Source of the DNA: Eumeta japonica
Taxonomy: Eukaryota; Arthropoda; Insecta; Lepidoptera; Psychidae
Direction: 5' to 3'
Assembly: GCA_005406025.1 (NCBI GenBank)
Contig: BGZK01001275.1
Span: forward strand, 1-64,000
Length of the DNA stretch: 64,000 nucleotides
Shown one piece after another: positions 34,350 to 44,940 of the stretch (positions are counted from its first letter, which is position 1; every line of letters begins with the position of its first letter). The position numbers were made by a program, and so were the translations under genes. The notes under the pieces are model-generated. The model did no database searches and was not told the origin of the DNA. It was given only the letters and a program-made list of their open reading frames with translations.

Positions 34350-34960
34350 TACGAGAGGACACGTCAGTTTTATTAATATTTAACTTGATGTTTTGGCCGG
34401 TTTAACGTGCTGATAAGTTTTTGTCCCGTACATTTAATTTCCTGTTGTTGATTTGTATTTGTAGTCTATTAATAGTATTATTATGGACAAAACAATAACG
34501 TGCTTAATAGAACAATGATTTTATTTCTCATCATGAAGGATGATGAGATGTTAGTTCATTTTACTTATTTTGTTTTACTAACCTTTCGATTTGTGTTGAC
34601 AGTTTGATATTGTGTTTCGTCATTAGATCATTTAAAATTACAAACGTATGAAAATAGTTTGACTTGACAATTGTGTTGCGTGTTAAAGTTTCTTTGAATA
34701 AAAGATGTTCTGTTACTTTACATACATTTATTTAAAGTATTGACGTTTTAATTATAATTTATATTGCAATGGCTTATGGCCACGACAAAGCTAAAAATAG
34801 AGTGATTTCGTTAGTCTATGATTTACATTATTATCCTATTTGACATATAATTCAGTCGGAAAGTCAAAATTTTCCCCAGGGGTTAAAATAGCAGAGAATA
34901 GTAATAATTACGTGAAGGTAAAATTAAGGAAATGAGCTCGTTTGCTTAATTTTATACAGT
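34348..34960. other. A+T-rich spacer, nothing identified
   Basis: Contains the small foldback TCTCATCATGAAGGATGATGAGA at about 34526-34548. No gene is seen. Confidence 0.4.
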
Positions 34961-35915
34961 ATATATATATAATTTTTCCCCAACCTAATATATACTGTAT
35001 AGGGTAGGTTGGGAAAAAGTTTTCTCGTATTTAATAAATAAAAACTTACAGTAAAATCTCTTTGGTTATGCTGTTTGTATCTGGATAGTTTTGATACCAT
35101 TAAATAGATGACAAAAAAAAAAACAAGAAAAATATAAATTTATACGGTGTCCCGCCATTTTAGGGTTCCGAACCAAAATGGCAAAAACGAAACCCTTATA
35201 GTTTCATAATTTTTTTAATTAATTTAATTTTTCGGAAATAATAATCGCTCCGAAAGTAGCATAAATTGTGTCCTATCTTTTATTTTTTAAACTGAAGTCC
35301 GAAAAATGTGAAAAAATTACAAAGATAACGCTTAATAAATAATTTCAACGAAAATTATTTTATATACCATTTTTAAGTTATTGCTGAAAAACTGCGCTTC
35401 TCAACAAAAGGTCGTAAGTGCCACGAAGAACCGATTTTTTGCTGGTCCTTTTTAATTTACACTATTTTAAGAGTAATAGTCTATTTCTTCTTGTTTCTCT
35501 AGTTATAGTTCACTAAAGTACACTTATTATGTGAGGGAAACATGATAACGCCAGATCATACACATCTTTAGCCACTCAGAAAATATTAAGATAATTTGGT
35601 TGAGAAGTGTCAATGCATCCAATGCAAGCTCTGACCTTGCTTCCTCAGATTTCCACCTGTTTTGGTCTCTTCAGAATTAATTAGGTAGTATTAGATTAAT
35701 ATCAAGAGAGGATTGTCAAAACTACTTGTCGCAATATTCTGATTAGGAGTCCCAAAATTTCTATAACAATGGGATTATGTCACTATCTACAAAATTGTAA
35801 CAAGTTGTAGAATAAAGTGGCATATATATATATATAACAATCAAATGTAAATAAAATATGCTGAAAAATTATCTTGATTTTGAATATGAAATACGAAAAA
35901 ACTTTTCCCCCTACG
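34961..35915 (+). pseudogene. mariner relic B, with a foreign repeat replacing the 5' half
   Basis: The 5' terminal repeat AGGGTAGGTTGGGAAAAAGT (35001 on) and the 3' terminal repeat (AAATACGAAAAAACTTTTCC at 35889-35908) belong to the same mariner family as relic A. Coding traces are C-terminal only: a damaged second-aspartate block at about 35540-35560, FGWEVSMHP at about 35596-35620, and a residue run to about 35815. The expected 5' coding half is absent. In its place 35110-35500 holds another repeat that starts GTCCCGCCATTTTAGGGTTC, which I recall as the start of a common lepidopteran repeat. An inverted mariner end (TTTTTCCCCAACCTA, 34974-34988) abuts the 5' end head to head. Confidence 0.78.
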
Positions 35916-36889
35916 TTATATCTATATATTTAATACAGGTAATAAAATAAGCTTCATAATAGGTCGATGATAAGAAGAATCGGCAGTTTTGTCAAGAGCT
36001 GAACGTATAAGATCATCTTTATTATTTTTAAATACATTTTGTACTCTACGGCAGTGGTCCATTCTTTTTTTTTATAATAAATAAACCACAGACTTTTATA
36101 TTTCGTTTAACATTTTGCCATTTAAGCCTAATTTGCATTTCATATAAAAATTGTATATACTATTGCTTCCAAAACCGTTGTTTCAAAAAAGTAATTATTT
36201 TATTAATACTAAGTCTAGTACCTACATACATTTAATAATTCAGGCTCACGTACATCTCAAAGAGCTTCCAATCAAAATGAGCAGGTGTTAGACAAGAGCA
36301 GTATTTGGTAAATCATTTAAAGGACTCAGTGTTATATTCTCTTTACTTCGTTTTCGTGGCCCAAGTTAGGTGATCGACGGGTCTTTAATAAAATCCCTTT
36401 ATTTCGAAGAATTACTTTTATTTTATATTCAATATTACAGTGTTCGATACGATAAACGTTATAAATTTAATGATTAATATTAAGAATAGATGTATGTTGC
36501 CCGTAATACGGTTACGCGTGGACTCTTTCAAAATGAGAGGATGCCTCTGCCTATATATCAAATGGTAAACAAAGAAGTCGCCATCGGCGGCTTGCGTTTG
36601 TCGGTCCCAAAATTACTTATAAATTTAATTTATTACTTTGTTTTAGTCCTTGAACAGTGAGTGTCTGTTAGGTGCTCTCGAGAGTCGGCATCTCTTTTAG
36701 ATAATGAATTATCTATACAACTTTGGGGACCCCTTGTCTAGGAGGATCATGACCTTATATTAACATTATGGGTCTTGCCCTTTAGGTCAAGCGTCGACGC
36801 CATAGGCGGCAAGCTCACAAATACATAGATAAAAATTAATTACAAAATTCTGCACGTGTAGATAACGGAGTTTTTACAATATGGGTGGT
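35916..36889. other. A+T-rich DNA, possibly including a BEL/Pao LTR
   Basis: On the minus strand this follows the BEL/Pao integrase relic. A minus-strand AATAAAGGGATTTTATTAAA (about 36385-36404), with GC-richer sequence between 36480 and 36800, would fit an LTR with a polyadenylation signal, but no second LTR copy was found in the window. Confidence 0.3.
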
Positions 36890-37462
36890 ACATAGGATTA
36901 TGTATAGTATTTTGTATGGTACATGACACCCAGAGGTTTTTGATTGAGAATTCCTTCGATTTCAATGATAGCTATATTAAGTTCTTCATGTGGAAGCTTA
37001 ATCTTACCTATTTGACGTTTCATTAAACTTTTTGCTTATTTAATTCCTGCCTCATATATCTCATTCATATAACTGGTTGTGGGAACTTTAAAATGCCACT
37101 GAACTAGGTAACTTTAATATTTTGTCGGAGGATGTATATATAAACTTTAAACATTTTGTTCAATTAATGTACCTAATCCATGAGAAGCTTTTTTGAAGTT
37201 ACTTGAATTATCAGAATAAAAAAACAGTACACGAACCGCGAGAAGAAATAAATCTCTAAGATCTAAAATAAACGATTGGGCAGACAAGTCGGAAACCAAT
37301 TCCATATGTATGGCACAAGTAGCTAAACTGATAAACAAAAACATATGTATCCTTTGATATAATGCGCGTTACGTAACCTATCAGACTTAACATTAATATG
37401 ATATGCAAAACAACTGCCTTGTGCAAGAATGGACGTTTTAAATTAAATTTAGAGTCGGGCAA
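36890..37462 (-). pseudogene. BEL/Pao LTR-retrotransposon integrase relic
   Basis: The minus strand encodes the integrase core of a BEL/Pao element, the enzyme that inserts retrotransposon cDNA. The best-preserved part, at about 37345-37150, reads FISLATCAIHMELVSDLSAQ and then FYSDNSSNFKKASHGLGTL. These match the family's LATKAIHLELVSDLS and YSDNGTNF blocks, including the catalytic aspartate of SDN. Further on (37060-36930) YEAGIK, then SLMKRQIGKIKLPHEELN and 'IEGILNQKPL' match the glutamate-containing C-terminal half. At least one stop after GIK and a gap between the two parts show it is dead. Protease, RT and RNase H were not recognised nearby. Confidence 0.75.
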
Positions 37463-38022
37463 AGGAGCCGTTTTTTATTGGCAAATAGTGCGGCGGTATC
37501 TGAGTCAATTTACACATTTATATATAACCTTTTTTACTTCATTCTGCCACTGAGTGGCCGGTATCATAAACGCACATCGGTAAGAGTTGTTGGAGTCCCA
37601 GAATGGAATAATGATACACGTTATTGCCTGATAATTGACTTCAGTTATATCCTTCTTTGCTGGCTGTATTATAGGCAATTTCTGATTGTATGGAATGTTG
37701 GCCTTGATTAATCTCCCACCTAGTCCGATTAAACCTTATTGAAGTAAGAATGGAAAGTTTATTTAATGAAGTAAATCTAAATACATATGTGGAATTCGTC
37801 TTTGCTTTGGTGTGATAATAAGTCTTTTTTTTTCTTTAGGAAAATTATGATTTTGTGTGATGGCAATAATAAAATTATGTCTTTTAATTAATTCTGAAAC
37901 TAGTGTCGGACCTGTAATATTATTTTTGTTTTTCAAGTTCCTTATGACTGTAAAACAGTAAGCAAAAATATATTAAGATTTAAAAAAAAATTGTATTTAC
38001 TACATATTTACCAGTAAACTAG
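37463..38022. other. A+T-rich sequence, possibly upstream integrase remains
   Basis: Anonymous frame at 37478-37711 on the plus strand. The minus strand may hold more of the BEL/Pao element but is too decayed to align by eye. Confidence 0.35.
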
Positions 38023-38835
38023 CTGGCCCGGCAGACGTTTTTTTGCCCTTTCTTGTAGATGGCTTTTCCCTATAATTAATGTCCATAGCTCCGTCAGCAT
38101 GGACATAGAATGATTTTTTTCGTCTTTTGTATCGATCGATGTCATTCTCAAGCCTCGTCGCGTTTTCGATTCCGATCCCACACTCGTTTTCAACCCCAGT
38201 CCCTTTCTCAATTTCACTCCCGCTTTCAATTGTGATTCTGCACCCGTTTTCGATTCTGTTCCTTGTCCAGATTCAATTCTTATTCTGCTACCAATCACAG
38301 TTCTTACTTGGACGAAACCGAGGGCAAACAATTCCTTCATATTTGTATTTCGATCCCGATTAGGCTTTCGATTCTGATGCCGATCCCACATACAGTTTTG
38401 ACCCCGGTCTTGTTTACAATATCGGATCCGGTCCTGGCTCTGGATTCTGTTTCCCGACCCGTTTTCAATTTCGATACCGCTACCAGGTCTTAAAGTATAG
38501 TAATGATTTTAAATTCAATGTGATGCGATTTGATTTGCGATATTTTTCTCAATCCGTCTTATAACAATTGAGGTGCTAGAGTCTAGCGAAATTAAAATTA
38601 GTGTTTGTGTGTATTTTTGGATAAGACACCTGAAAAAATAATAAAAAAATTCTCAAAAAATTAAAAAAAAGTACAAGTACATGACACCTACACCACTTAT
38701 CAGAATATAAGTTAATATCTCTCATGTTCAACCAAATTCCTCATAAATGCCCAGTTTCATAAAGAGCAGTTGAATTATTTTAGATTTCATCGTGGATAAA
38801 CATCGTGACACTGGATTTTTGTATATAAATATTAA
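38023..38835 (+). repeat. About 800-bp interspersed repeat, copy 2
   Basis: Begins CTGGCCCGGCAGACGTTTTT and matches copy 1 (4231-5037) in order and orientation: GTATCGATCGATGTCATTCT, the degenerate TTTCGATTC/TCCGATCCC run (38150-38480), and the tail ACATCGTGACACTGGATTTT. The 127-codon minus-strand frame (38008-38391) and the 78-codon plus frame are compositional by-products. The homologous minus frame of copy 1 shares its SID.KD.....SMLTEL-like end only because the DNA is homologous. Confidence 0.7.
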
Positions 38836-38929
38836 TCGAATGAAAATGTACGACGCACGTGTCAACATAATGTGTGTTATGAAAACAATAGGGTAGCAGA
38901 ACTGTCATTGTTAGTGATAATTGTGGCAA
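38836..38929. other. Spacer between two repeats
   Basis: Joins the 800-bp repeat to the following retroposon tail. No separate feature is seen. Confidence 0.3.
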
Positions 38930-39086
38930 AATAATAAAACAAAAAAAAATCTGTTGATCCGATCACTACCAAGCTTCATAGAATCATCCGCTAGGGCAAT
39001 CTGAAGATTACTTGAAAATTTCATCAAGATCGGTCCAGCCGTTTCAGAATCCATAGGGAACATACATTCTTGCGTACATACACACA

Positions 39087-39133
<47 letters not shown>
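38930..39133 (+). repeat. Retroposon tail ending in a (TA)n array, copy 1
   Basis: Contains TTGATCCGATCACTACCAAG, AATCTGAAGATTACTTGAAA, ATCGGTCCAGCCGTTT and TCCATAGGGAACATACA, ending in a TA tract (39093-39133). The segment at 51470-51655 has the same words in the same order and also ends in TA. GGTCCAGCCGTTT...ATAGGGAACA is a style of 3' end I recall from insect RTE-like retroposons. Confidence 0.7.
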
Positions 39134-39135
<2 letters not shown>

Positions 39136-39387
39136 GATTAGTAAATATGTTAAAATAATAAAATAAAAATATGTGCTTACGTTTTCCATCGCATTATATG
39201 TTAGCTTGAATGAGTGAATCTTTAACAATTTCTAAGTTATCATTTTCAATTATTGAAAGCAAATCAAACAAACGTAGGTCAATTCAAAGCTGAAGTCCTT
39301 TGCCATGTTGGACCATGCCATCAAAGCTCCAGTTTTTTTAACATCACAAGTAAGCAAATCCGCATGGTTTTTTGACATTTGGATTAT
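39134..39387. other. A+T-rich spacer, nothing identified
   Basis: No feature that I can support. Confidence 0.4.
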
Positions 39388-40155
39388 ATATGAGGGGCGT
39401 TCAGTAAAAAGTGAGAATGAAATGTTGCCGGTAACATTTGTTAAATATTATTTTATTTTTGACATATTCACCATTAGCATAATACACTTGACTTATCTTT
39501 TTCTAAGCTTAAAATTCCTTTAATAAAAACTCTTCATTTTGAGCACCCAAAAATTCTTATAATGCATCGGATACTGCTTCAGCATTTTCAAATCTCTGTT
39601 CTTTTAGATACTCCTTGAACCCCGAAAGTATGTAGAAATCACTAGAGGCTAGGTAGGGTGAATATGAAGAATGCTCTCAAGTATTTCAAAGCCGCCACAT
39701 CTAATTGCAGCTAAAGCAATGGTAGACTTGTGAACCAAGGCAGTATCTTGATGAATTTAGTAACATATATATTTTTTAATTTTTCTGCATCCAAAGAGCC
39801 CGTAACAGTAACTACACGGTTGAGATATTATATTATGACCTTCGCTTTACTATCCCAGAAAAGACAGCCCATGATCTTTCCGGCAGAACGACTCGTTTTA
39901 AAGGAGGAAAAGGTGATGGTCTTTTCCAAGTCATAGAGTGTAATTTTGTTTCTGGTTCGTAATGGTAAAACTAATGGGTCTTGTTATAACGATTTCACAG
40001 AAAGTCGAAAGATTTGTTTGTTTGAATTGCTGGTTTGTTTTTGTGCATCGGTAAGCATTCTGGGCACCCAACGCGAGGAAACTTTCCTCATACCCAAACG
40101 TTCGTGTAAAATTCTATACACACTATTAATCGAAATCTTAATTATTCGGTTATAA
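39388..40155 (-). pseudogene. mariner relic D, C-terminal half of the transposase
   Basis: A terminal repeat begins ATATGAGGGGCGTTCAGTAA (39388), different from that of relics A-C, so this is a second mariner lineage. On the minus strand the order is SVYRILHERLGMRKVSSRWVP (about 40120-40055), an 'FRLSVKSL' stretch (about 40000), GKIMGCLFWDSK (about 39880), IHQDTALVHKSTIALAAIRC with the second catalytic aspartate (about 39760-39700), and YLASSDFYILSGFKEYLKEQ with the third (about 39650-39590). The first aspartate region and helix-turn-helix N-terminus are missing, and several frameshifts and stops remain. Only one terminus was found. The 5' limit near 40155 is where the coding similarity ends. 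Confidence 0.8.
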
Positions 40156-40440
40156 AACGTAAAAACATTTTATTCTACTTTTTTACTATTCTGGTGCAAC
40201 CCGCCGAAAATCTCTAAAAGCAGCCAATAGATGGACGACAAGTTTTGTTATATTTTTTTATTAGTTAGTAAAAAAATGTTTTATATAATCTTAAATATAT
40301 ATAGAAAATTATATTATCAAAAAATTAAATAAAAAATATAATAAATTACATTTTTATTCTTAAATTTAATATAATCGCTTATTAAAATGTTTCTCAATTT
40401 CTTTGTGCATTTAGCTAAAAAGGGTTATAAAATTCATTAT
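40156..40440. other. A+T-rich spacer, nothing identified
   Basis: Very A+T-rich DNA upstream of the GC-rich candidate promoter. Confidence 0.4.
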
Positions 40441-40720
40441 GCAGTCGTAAATATCTATGGACGTGACGTCGGAGTGACGCACGGCGATAGTATTTAGTCC
40501 GGCAACCGACGGCGCGCCGGCTCAGCTCAGTCGCCGCCGGCCGCGAGAGGGTGCGCGCGCACGCCGTCCACGCGTCTCGTCTCCACCGACTCACGCACGC
40601 GAAAGTCGAATCGATTCTTAATATTCCGCAACATCAGCACGCGCGTGCGCATACAAAGAACCCTTCTTACTTTCGCAGCTTGTACGCTAGTTTTGGATAT
40701 CTACTTGGTGACCGGTGAGT
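40441..40720 (+). promoter_or_regulatory. Candidate host promoter and non-coding first exon
   Basis: An abrupt GC/CpG-rich block sits in A+T-rich DNA. It contains a CRE-like TGACGTCG (40464-40471) and an arthropod-type initiator TCAGT (40527-40531), then 180 bp of C+G-rich sequence without a good ATG-led frame. It ends in a splice-donor match, CCG then GTGAGTAT (intron would start at 40715). The simplest reading is a TATA-less promoter with a 5' UTR exon of about 186 bp (40529-40714) transcribed rightward. No downstream coding exon was found in the window, so the gene is unnamed. It could also be a CpG-rich enhancer. Confidence 0.4.
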
Positions 40721-42165
40721 ATACATAATTTTTGGTAAATAAGAAAATATTTTTACAAGATTATTATAGTTTCTCATTACTCAAATATTCCAATATTTCT
40801 TTTTTTTTTGTTTGTTGATGAATCCCAACTATGTCTGAAAATTAAATAATAATTAATTAACAATTTAATTCATGAAAAAATCGTTAGTGAAGCAATTGTT
40901 TACAGACATTACTGTATGTATAATTCAACGTCGATTTGTTTATTCTACTTCTTGAACTCGAGATTTTCTTATTTGTGCAATGAAAAATCGTTTAGGAGTT
41001 ACTTCATTTTGTTCTCACTTCGGCCTTTTGTATAAAAAAGACTATTCGGCAGTAGATTTCATTTTATTTTCATATGTAAGTCATGTGAAATATTTAATTT
41101 TCGGATTTTCAAAGTTTTAATGTGCTGTAATTTCTAAAGTAGTTGACCAATTTGGCTCGAATTTGAACTCGACCTTTGTAATCGTCCATAAAACATGTAT
41201 GTTGAGTTTCATTAAGATCTCTAAATAATTGTAGACGCTATCGTGCTGACAAACCCCGTGTTATATCGTATGTATCTATATATATAGATACATATAAACT
41301 TTTAAACCATATGTATTTTCTCACTCAGTTCGTCGAGGGACAAATACAATATAGTTAAATGTTTATGAAATTTACCAAAAATGATGACGATTTGATTGTA
41401 TCAAGGGATTTACACCTCGCAAATGTGCCAATCTAGCCGTTTTTTGCATAGCTAGACGTAAATTACGATTGAGCATTGATTGTTTTATTTTATAATTGAA
41501 ATTTGTTCTATGTTTCCAAATACTGTCTTTCTGGTATTCGTATTTTTTTTTGTAGAAAAACTTTTCTACGTCCCATTTTAGGCATAATTTACCCCCATGC
41601 AAAATTTGATTAAAAAACATTAATATTCTGATCGTGATTTAAGGACAAACGTTCAAACAAACGTACTCTCACATTATAAATGTACTTATAATATAATATA
41701 TACAAGGATATAAAAATATTATATAATTATATATATACTTATATAACTTTCATAGCATATCACTGTTTATAAAAAAATTTACTCAAAATAAATTTCATTT
41801 TATAATTGTGTCATCGTAATTTTAAACAATATTTCCGTAACACGGGATATTTTTGACAAGCTTGTTCATCAAAACCTGTAATATTTCTGATTAGTGTTAA
41901 AAATATATTGAATAAATATTATGTAAAAAGAGTGAAAAGAAAAGACGACGTAGTTTCATACGGAAGTCTAAATCTAAGAGTATTTCAGACTCTTAGGTTC
42001 GTATTTCCAGTAAATTCGAGGGCTGTGTACTGATATGTTTAAGGAACCAACTATACTATCGTGAATCGCAATTAGAGACGGCCTCTGCATTCCTCGCGTC
42101 CGTGTTTACCACCTCCCAGGTAGTGCGTGGACGCACAGCGATCGCGGTCTTAATGTGTTATTTAC
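40721..42165. other. A+T-rich DNA with repeat fragments
   Basis: Would be the first intron if 40441-40720 is an exon. At 41269-41294 there is a perfect 26-bp TA-rich palindrome (centre TATATATA). 41289-41390 resembles the 5' non-coding part of mariner relic A (CATATGTATTTTCTCACTCA against CATATGTATTTTCTGCCTCA). 41630-41700 has retroposon-tail words (CAAACGTTCAAACAAACG). A short GC-richer stretch lies at 42090-42145. Confidence 0.45.
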
Positions 42166-42600
42166 AATAAATATTGTGCCAGTAATGATTTTTGATTGCT
42201 GCTTAATATCATTGTTATTGTTAGTAATTACTCGAGTATTGCATTATTTTATTTCACTATATGACAAATTTGTTTGTCTAACGTGATCAATTTTGACAAT
42301 CGTCTTGCTAAAAATATCTATCTATAAATGTATATTTTGCGTGTACTAGAATTTATGTATTCCACTGAATTCTCAGAAATAAATATTCTGCCAGTAATGG
42401 TTTTTGATTACTGTATAATACCATTATTATTTACAATAATTACATCATTATGTTATTGTATAATTAGAATTTTTATTAATAACTGAAATTAAAACTAGTT
42501 AATGTTTATTTTTTCTTGCGCCGTCTGACATATTTGTGTCTGCATGGTTGCTTCTGAAAACGTATCTTGCTAGTATTAATAAATAGTGTCAAATTTATTA
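42166..42600 (+). repeat. Diverged tandem duplication, period about 212 bp
   Basis: The words AATAAATATT, TGCCAGTAATG, TTTTTGATTACTG and TACAATAATTAC / AGTAATTAC recur in order from 42166 and again from 42378. Both units continue with a TTTGT.TGTCT-like word and end near a run TCTTGCTA (about 42305 and 42565). Two units can be seen. Non-coding. Confidence 0.6.
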
Positions 42601-42887
42601 CTATTCATTTAGTACTAATTTAGCACGATGTTTGTTAATATTTATTAATACTAACAACACAATCTCAATGGGCGATAAATGAACACCTTGTAATAAGATT
42701 GAGTTTGTTCATACATTCCTTTGAACAGAATATCTGAAATTAATTACAATAATATTGGTTCAAACCGATACATTTCTCTTGTATCGTTTTTGTTGTAGAT
42801 TTAAATTTGATTTGGCAGTTTTTACTGTGTTCTGGAATAATTATTTTCTCATCAATTATTTATAAGGAGCACGGGCTGGGTCAAACA
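42601..42887. other. A+T-rich spacer, nothing identified
   Basis: No feature that I can support. Confidence 0.4.
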
Positions 42888-42941
42888 GAATCAGAATTGA
42901 CGCAAGCAATTCAAGAATCAGAATTGACGCAAGCAATTCAG
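42888..42941 (+). repeat. 27-bp tandem repeat, two copies
   Basis: A unit containing CAGAATTGACGCAAGCAATT occurs at 42888-42914 and 42915-42941, identical except for the last base. Such near-identity in decayed surroundings implies a recent slip or duplication. Confidence 0.9.
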
Positions 42942-43254
42942 TCTATCCAATAGTTTGTAAGAACTTAACATATCACAATGATTTTCTACGTGAGGACCAA
43001 ATACTCAACGTTTCAGTACGAGTGACACGTCGTCATAAATAGTGAAGTGTACATTTTATTTTATTGGATTTTCTTTTTCGTTTTTTTTTTCGCATACAGT
43101 TAATGGAACGAATGTTAACATATGCTTTAGTAGGGTATATTTCTGTCTTTTACTCTCGTAAACAAATGTATAAATTGAAATCCACTATGAAAATATTGTA
43201 TAATCACGTCTGTGTAAACCGTGTATAAAGTTCATTCAATATCTTTTTTTTTTG
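42942..43254. other. A+T-rich spacer, nothing identified
   Basis: No feature that I can support. Confidence 0.4.
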
Positions 43255-43522
43255 TATAGCATTATCACATCCACCAGAGTATAAGTGTCACCGCTACCCA
43301 TGAATACTTGCGTCTCCGGAGGTGTCATCAGTTCATCGTCGGCATGTTCGGTAGGAATAGGGTATCTGATGAAGGAAGGAGTGTATGCTGATGGAGAGAG
43401 GTGAGGGTGTTGATGGCGGAACGTTGTGGGTTGATGGAGGGGTGTTCCACCTGAACTCTCATTCACTAGATGAAATTCAACAGCGGAAACTGTTACTTCA
43501 CACCTGTAACTTCTTTAATATA
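43255..43522 (+). repeat. Interspersed repeat, family with 22030-22232, copy 2
   Basis: Shares GTAGGAATAGGGTATCTGAT, the G-rich middle and ACTTCACACCTGTAACTTCT with copy 1. The G-rich middle is longer here (GATGGAGAGAGGTGAGGGTG). Frames on both strands are by-products. Confidence 0.55.
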
Positions 43523-44248
43523 ACTATAATATTCATGTTCTGCAGCAGCATTTCATTATTTTTTATATGTCTACCAAAGTGCTCATATTATTATATAATC
43601 ACATCAATTGATAAATTATTTGTGTCCAAGCGGGTGGAGCCACGGGTGATTGCCAGTGCAAAATTAAAAAAAAACGCACAAATTGTAAGCTCTTGTGACT
43701 TGTCGCGCTTATCACAATGAATCATCCGTTTCTCTGTATCTACACTTACTATCGGGTGAATCACAATTTTCATATCGATATACACAATTGCTGTTTCGAG
43801 TAATCTGATACTACGATATTACATAATTTTGGAAATTATTGAACAGGAAACGGATAATTAGTCAAACATTATTAAAAAAAAAGTTATTGCAAGATTACCT
43901 ATCGAATGTTTTATTTAATCGATTATCAATTCTCGAATTATCATTAAATTGTTTACCATTTCTGTTCTTCCAAAATGTTATGCTTTTGTGGAGTTTTCGA
44001 AGAAAAAATTAAATCCAATAAAATCAAGTTAAAGTTAGAGCTTTACAAATAATAAAAAAAAAATTACGATTAATTCCACACATATAAGACACTATAAATA
44101 CTAGGAAAATAGAATAATTTGCAGTAAAATTTCACTGTATGATAATTCGCTTGGAACTGAATTAAAAATAATTGTTGCCAATTATAAGAAAACTAAGATA
44201 TCTGAAATATTAATTTGGATATGAAATTAAAATATCAACTCTTCACAA
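43523..44248. other. A+T-rich spacer, nothing identified
   Basis: No feature that I can support. Confidence 0.4.
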
Positions 44249-44511
44249 CAGTCATATGCTTCAAACTCTCATTTGAAATGATTAATTGTTAACTGTTAAA
44301 GTTTAAAATTAAACACGTCGAAATATGTTGTTTTAACTTCACAACTGGCAGTTCACCAAATTAGTTTTAAGAATATTGACATTTGTGACATCAAATTTCT
44401 GTCAAAAAATGTCAATATCTCTAAGATTACGGATATTTTGACATGTTTAATTTTTAACTTTAACAGTTAGCAGTCAACTGTTACAAATGAAAATTTCAAG
44501 TACTCTGCTGG
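44249..44511. mobile_element. Foldback MITE, about 263 bp
   Basis: Long imperfect terminal inverted repeats: the left arm (ATGCTTCAAACTCTCATTTG, then TAACTGTTAAAGTTTAAAAT and TTAAACACGTC) pairs with the right arm (CATGTTTAATTTTTAACTTT, AACAGTTAGCAGTCAACTGT, CAAATGAAAATTTCAAGTA) over about 70 bp. A second internal inverted repeat (ATATTGACATTTGTGACAT / AAAAATGTCAATAT) fills the centre. Relative: the left part of 19561-20070. No coding capacity. Confidence 0.7.
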
Positions 44512-44780
44512 AACTGTCGTATTTTTGTGCCGTTTCCGATTTTAAAATTATTTGTGAAATATATCCGTTTCCTTTCACTTATTTCAAACTCTAATGACAC
44601 GAGAAACTGATAAAATATCTGCGTCCGTGATTACGTCACGAGTTATATTTACATATGAAACGAGTACGATACATTAACATCAACTTTAGCTGTGTCATTT
44701 TGACAATCCGATTTTTATGCAAATCGTTTTTTGTAAATTTTTTCTACTAAAAAAATAAACTGTGGAAAAGTACTTTATTA
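44512..44780. other. A+T-rich spacer, nothing identified
   Basis: No feature that I can support. Confidence 0.4.
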
Positions 44781-44940
44781 TACAGTACAGCGCACGTAAC
44801 TCTGCCGATCTGAATTGCCTGAGTAAGATGCAGCGCGCAGGTTCAACGCTTCCCGATCCTTCCTTCTTCTCCACCGCGTACCTATTTTACGTCATTGCGA
44901 CGTTTTCGTGACTAGTTTCACAGCGGTAGGGTTTCGTGCG
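44781..44940. mobile_element. MITE family 'TACAGTAC', copy 2, right end cut off
   Basis: The left end TACAGTACAGCGCACGTAAC is intact. The interior shares GCTTCCCGATCC and TATTTTACGTCATTGCGACG with copy 1. The right arm reads AGCGGTAGGGTTTCGTGCG and then stops where mariner relic C begins, so the last 10-12 bp of the terminus are missing. Confidence 0.7.

Noticed and set aside
42888..42941. CRISPR-like direct repeats
   Set aside because: Two adjacent units without spacers in an insect genome form a tandem duplication, not a CRISPR array.
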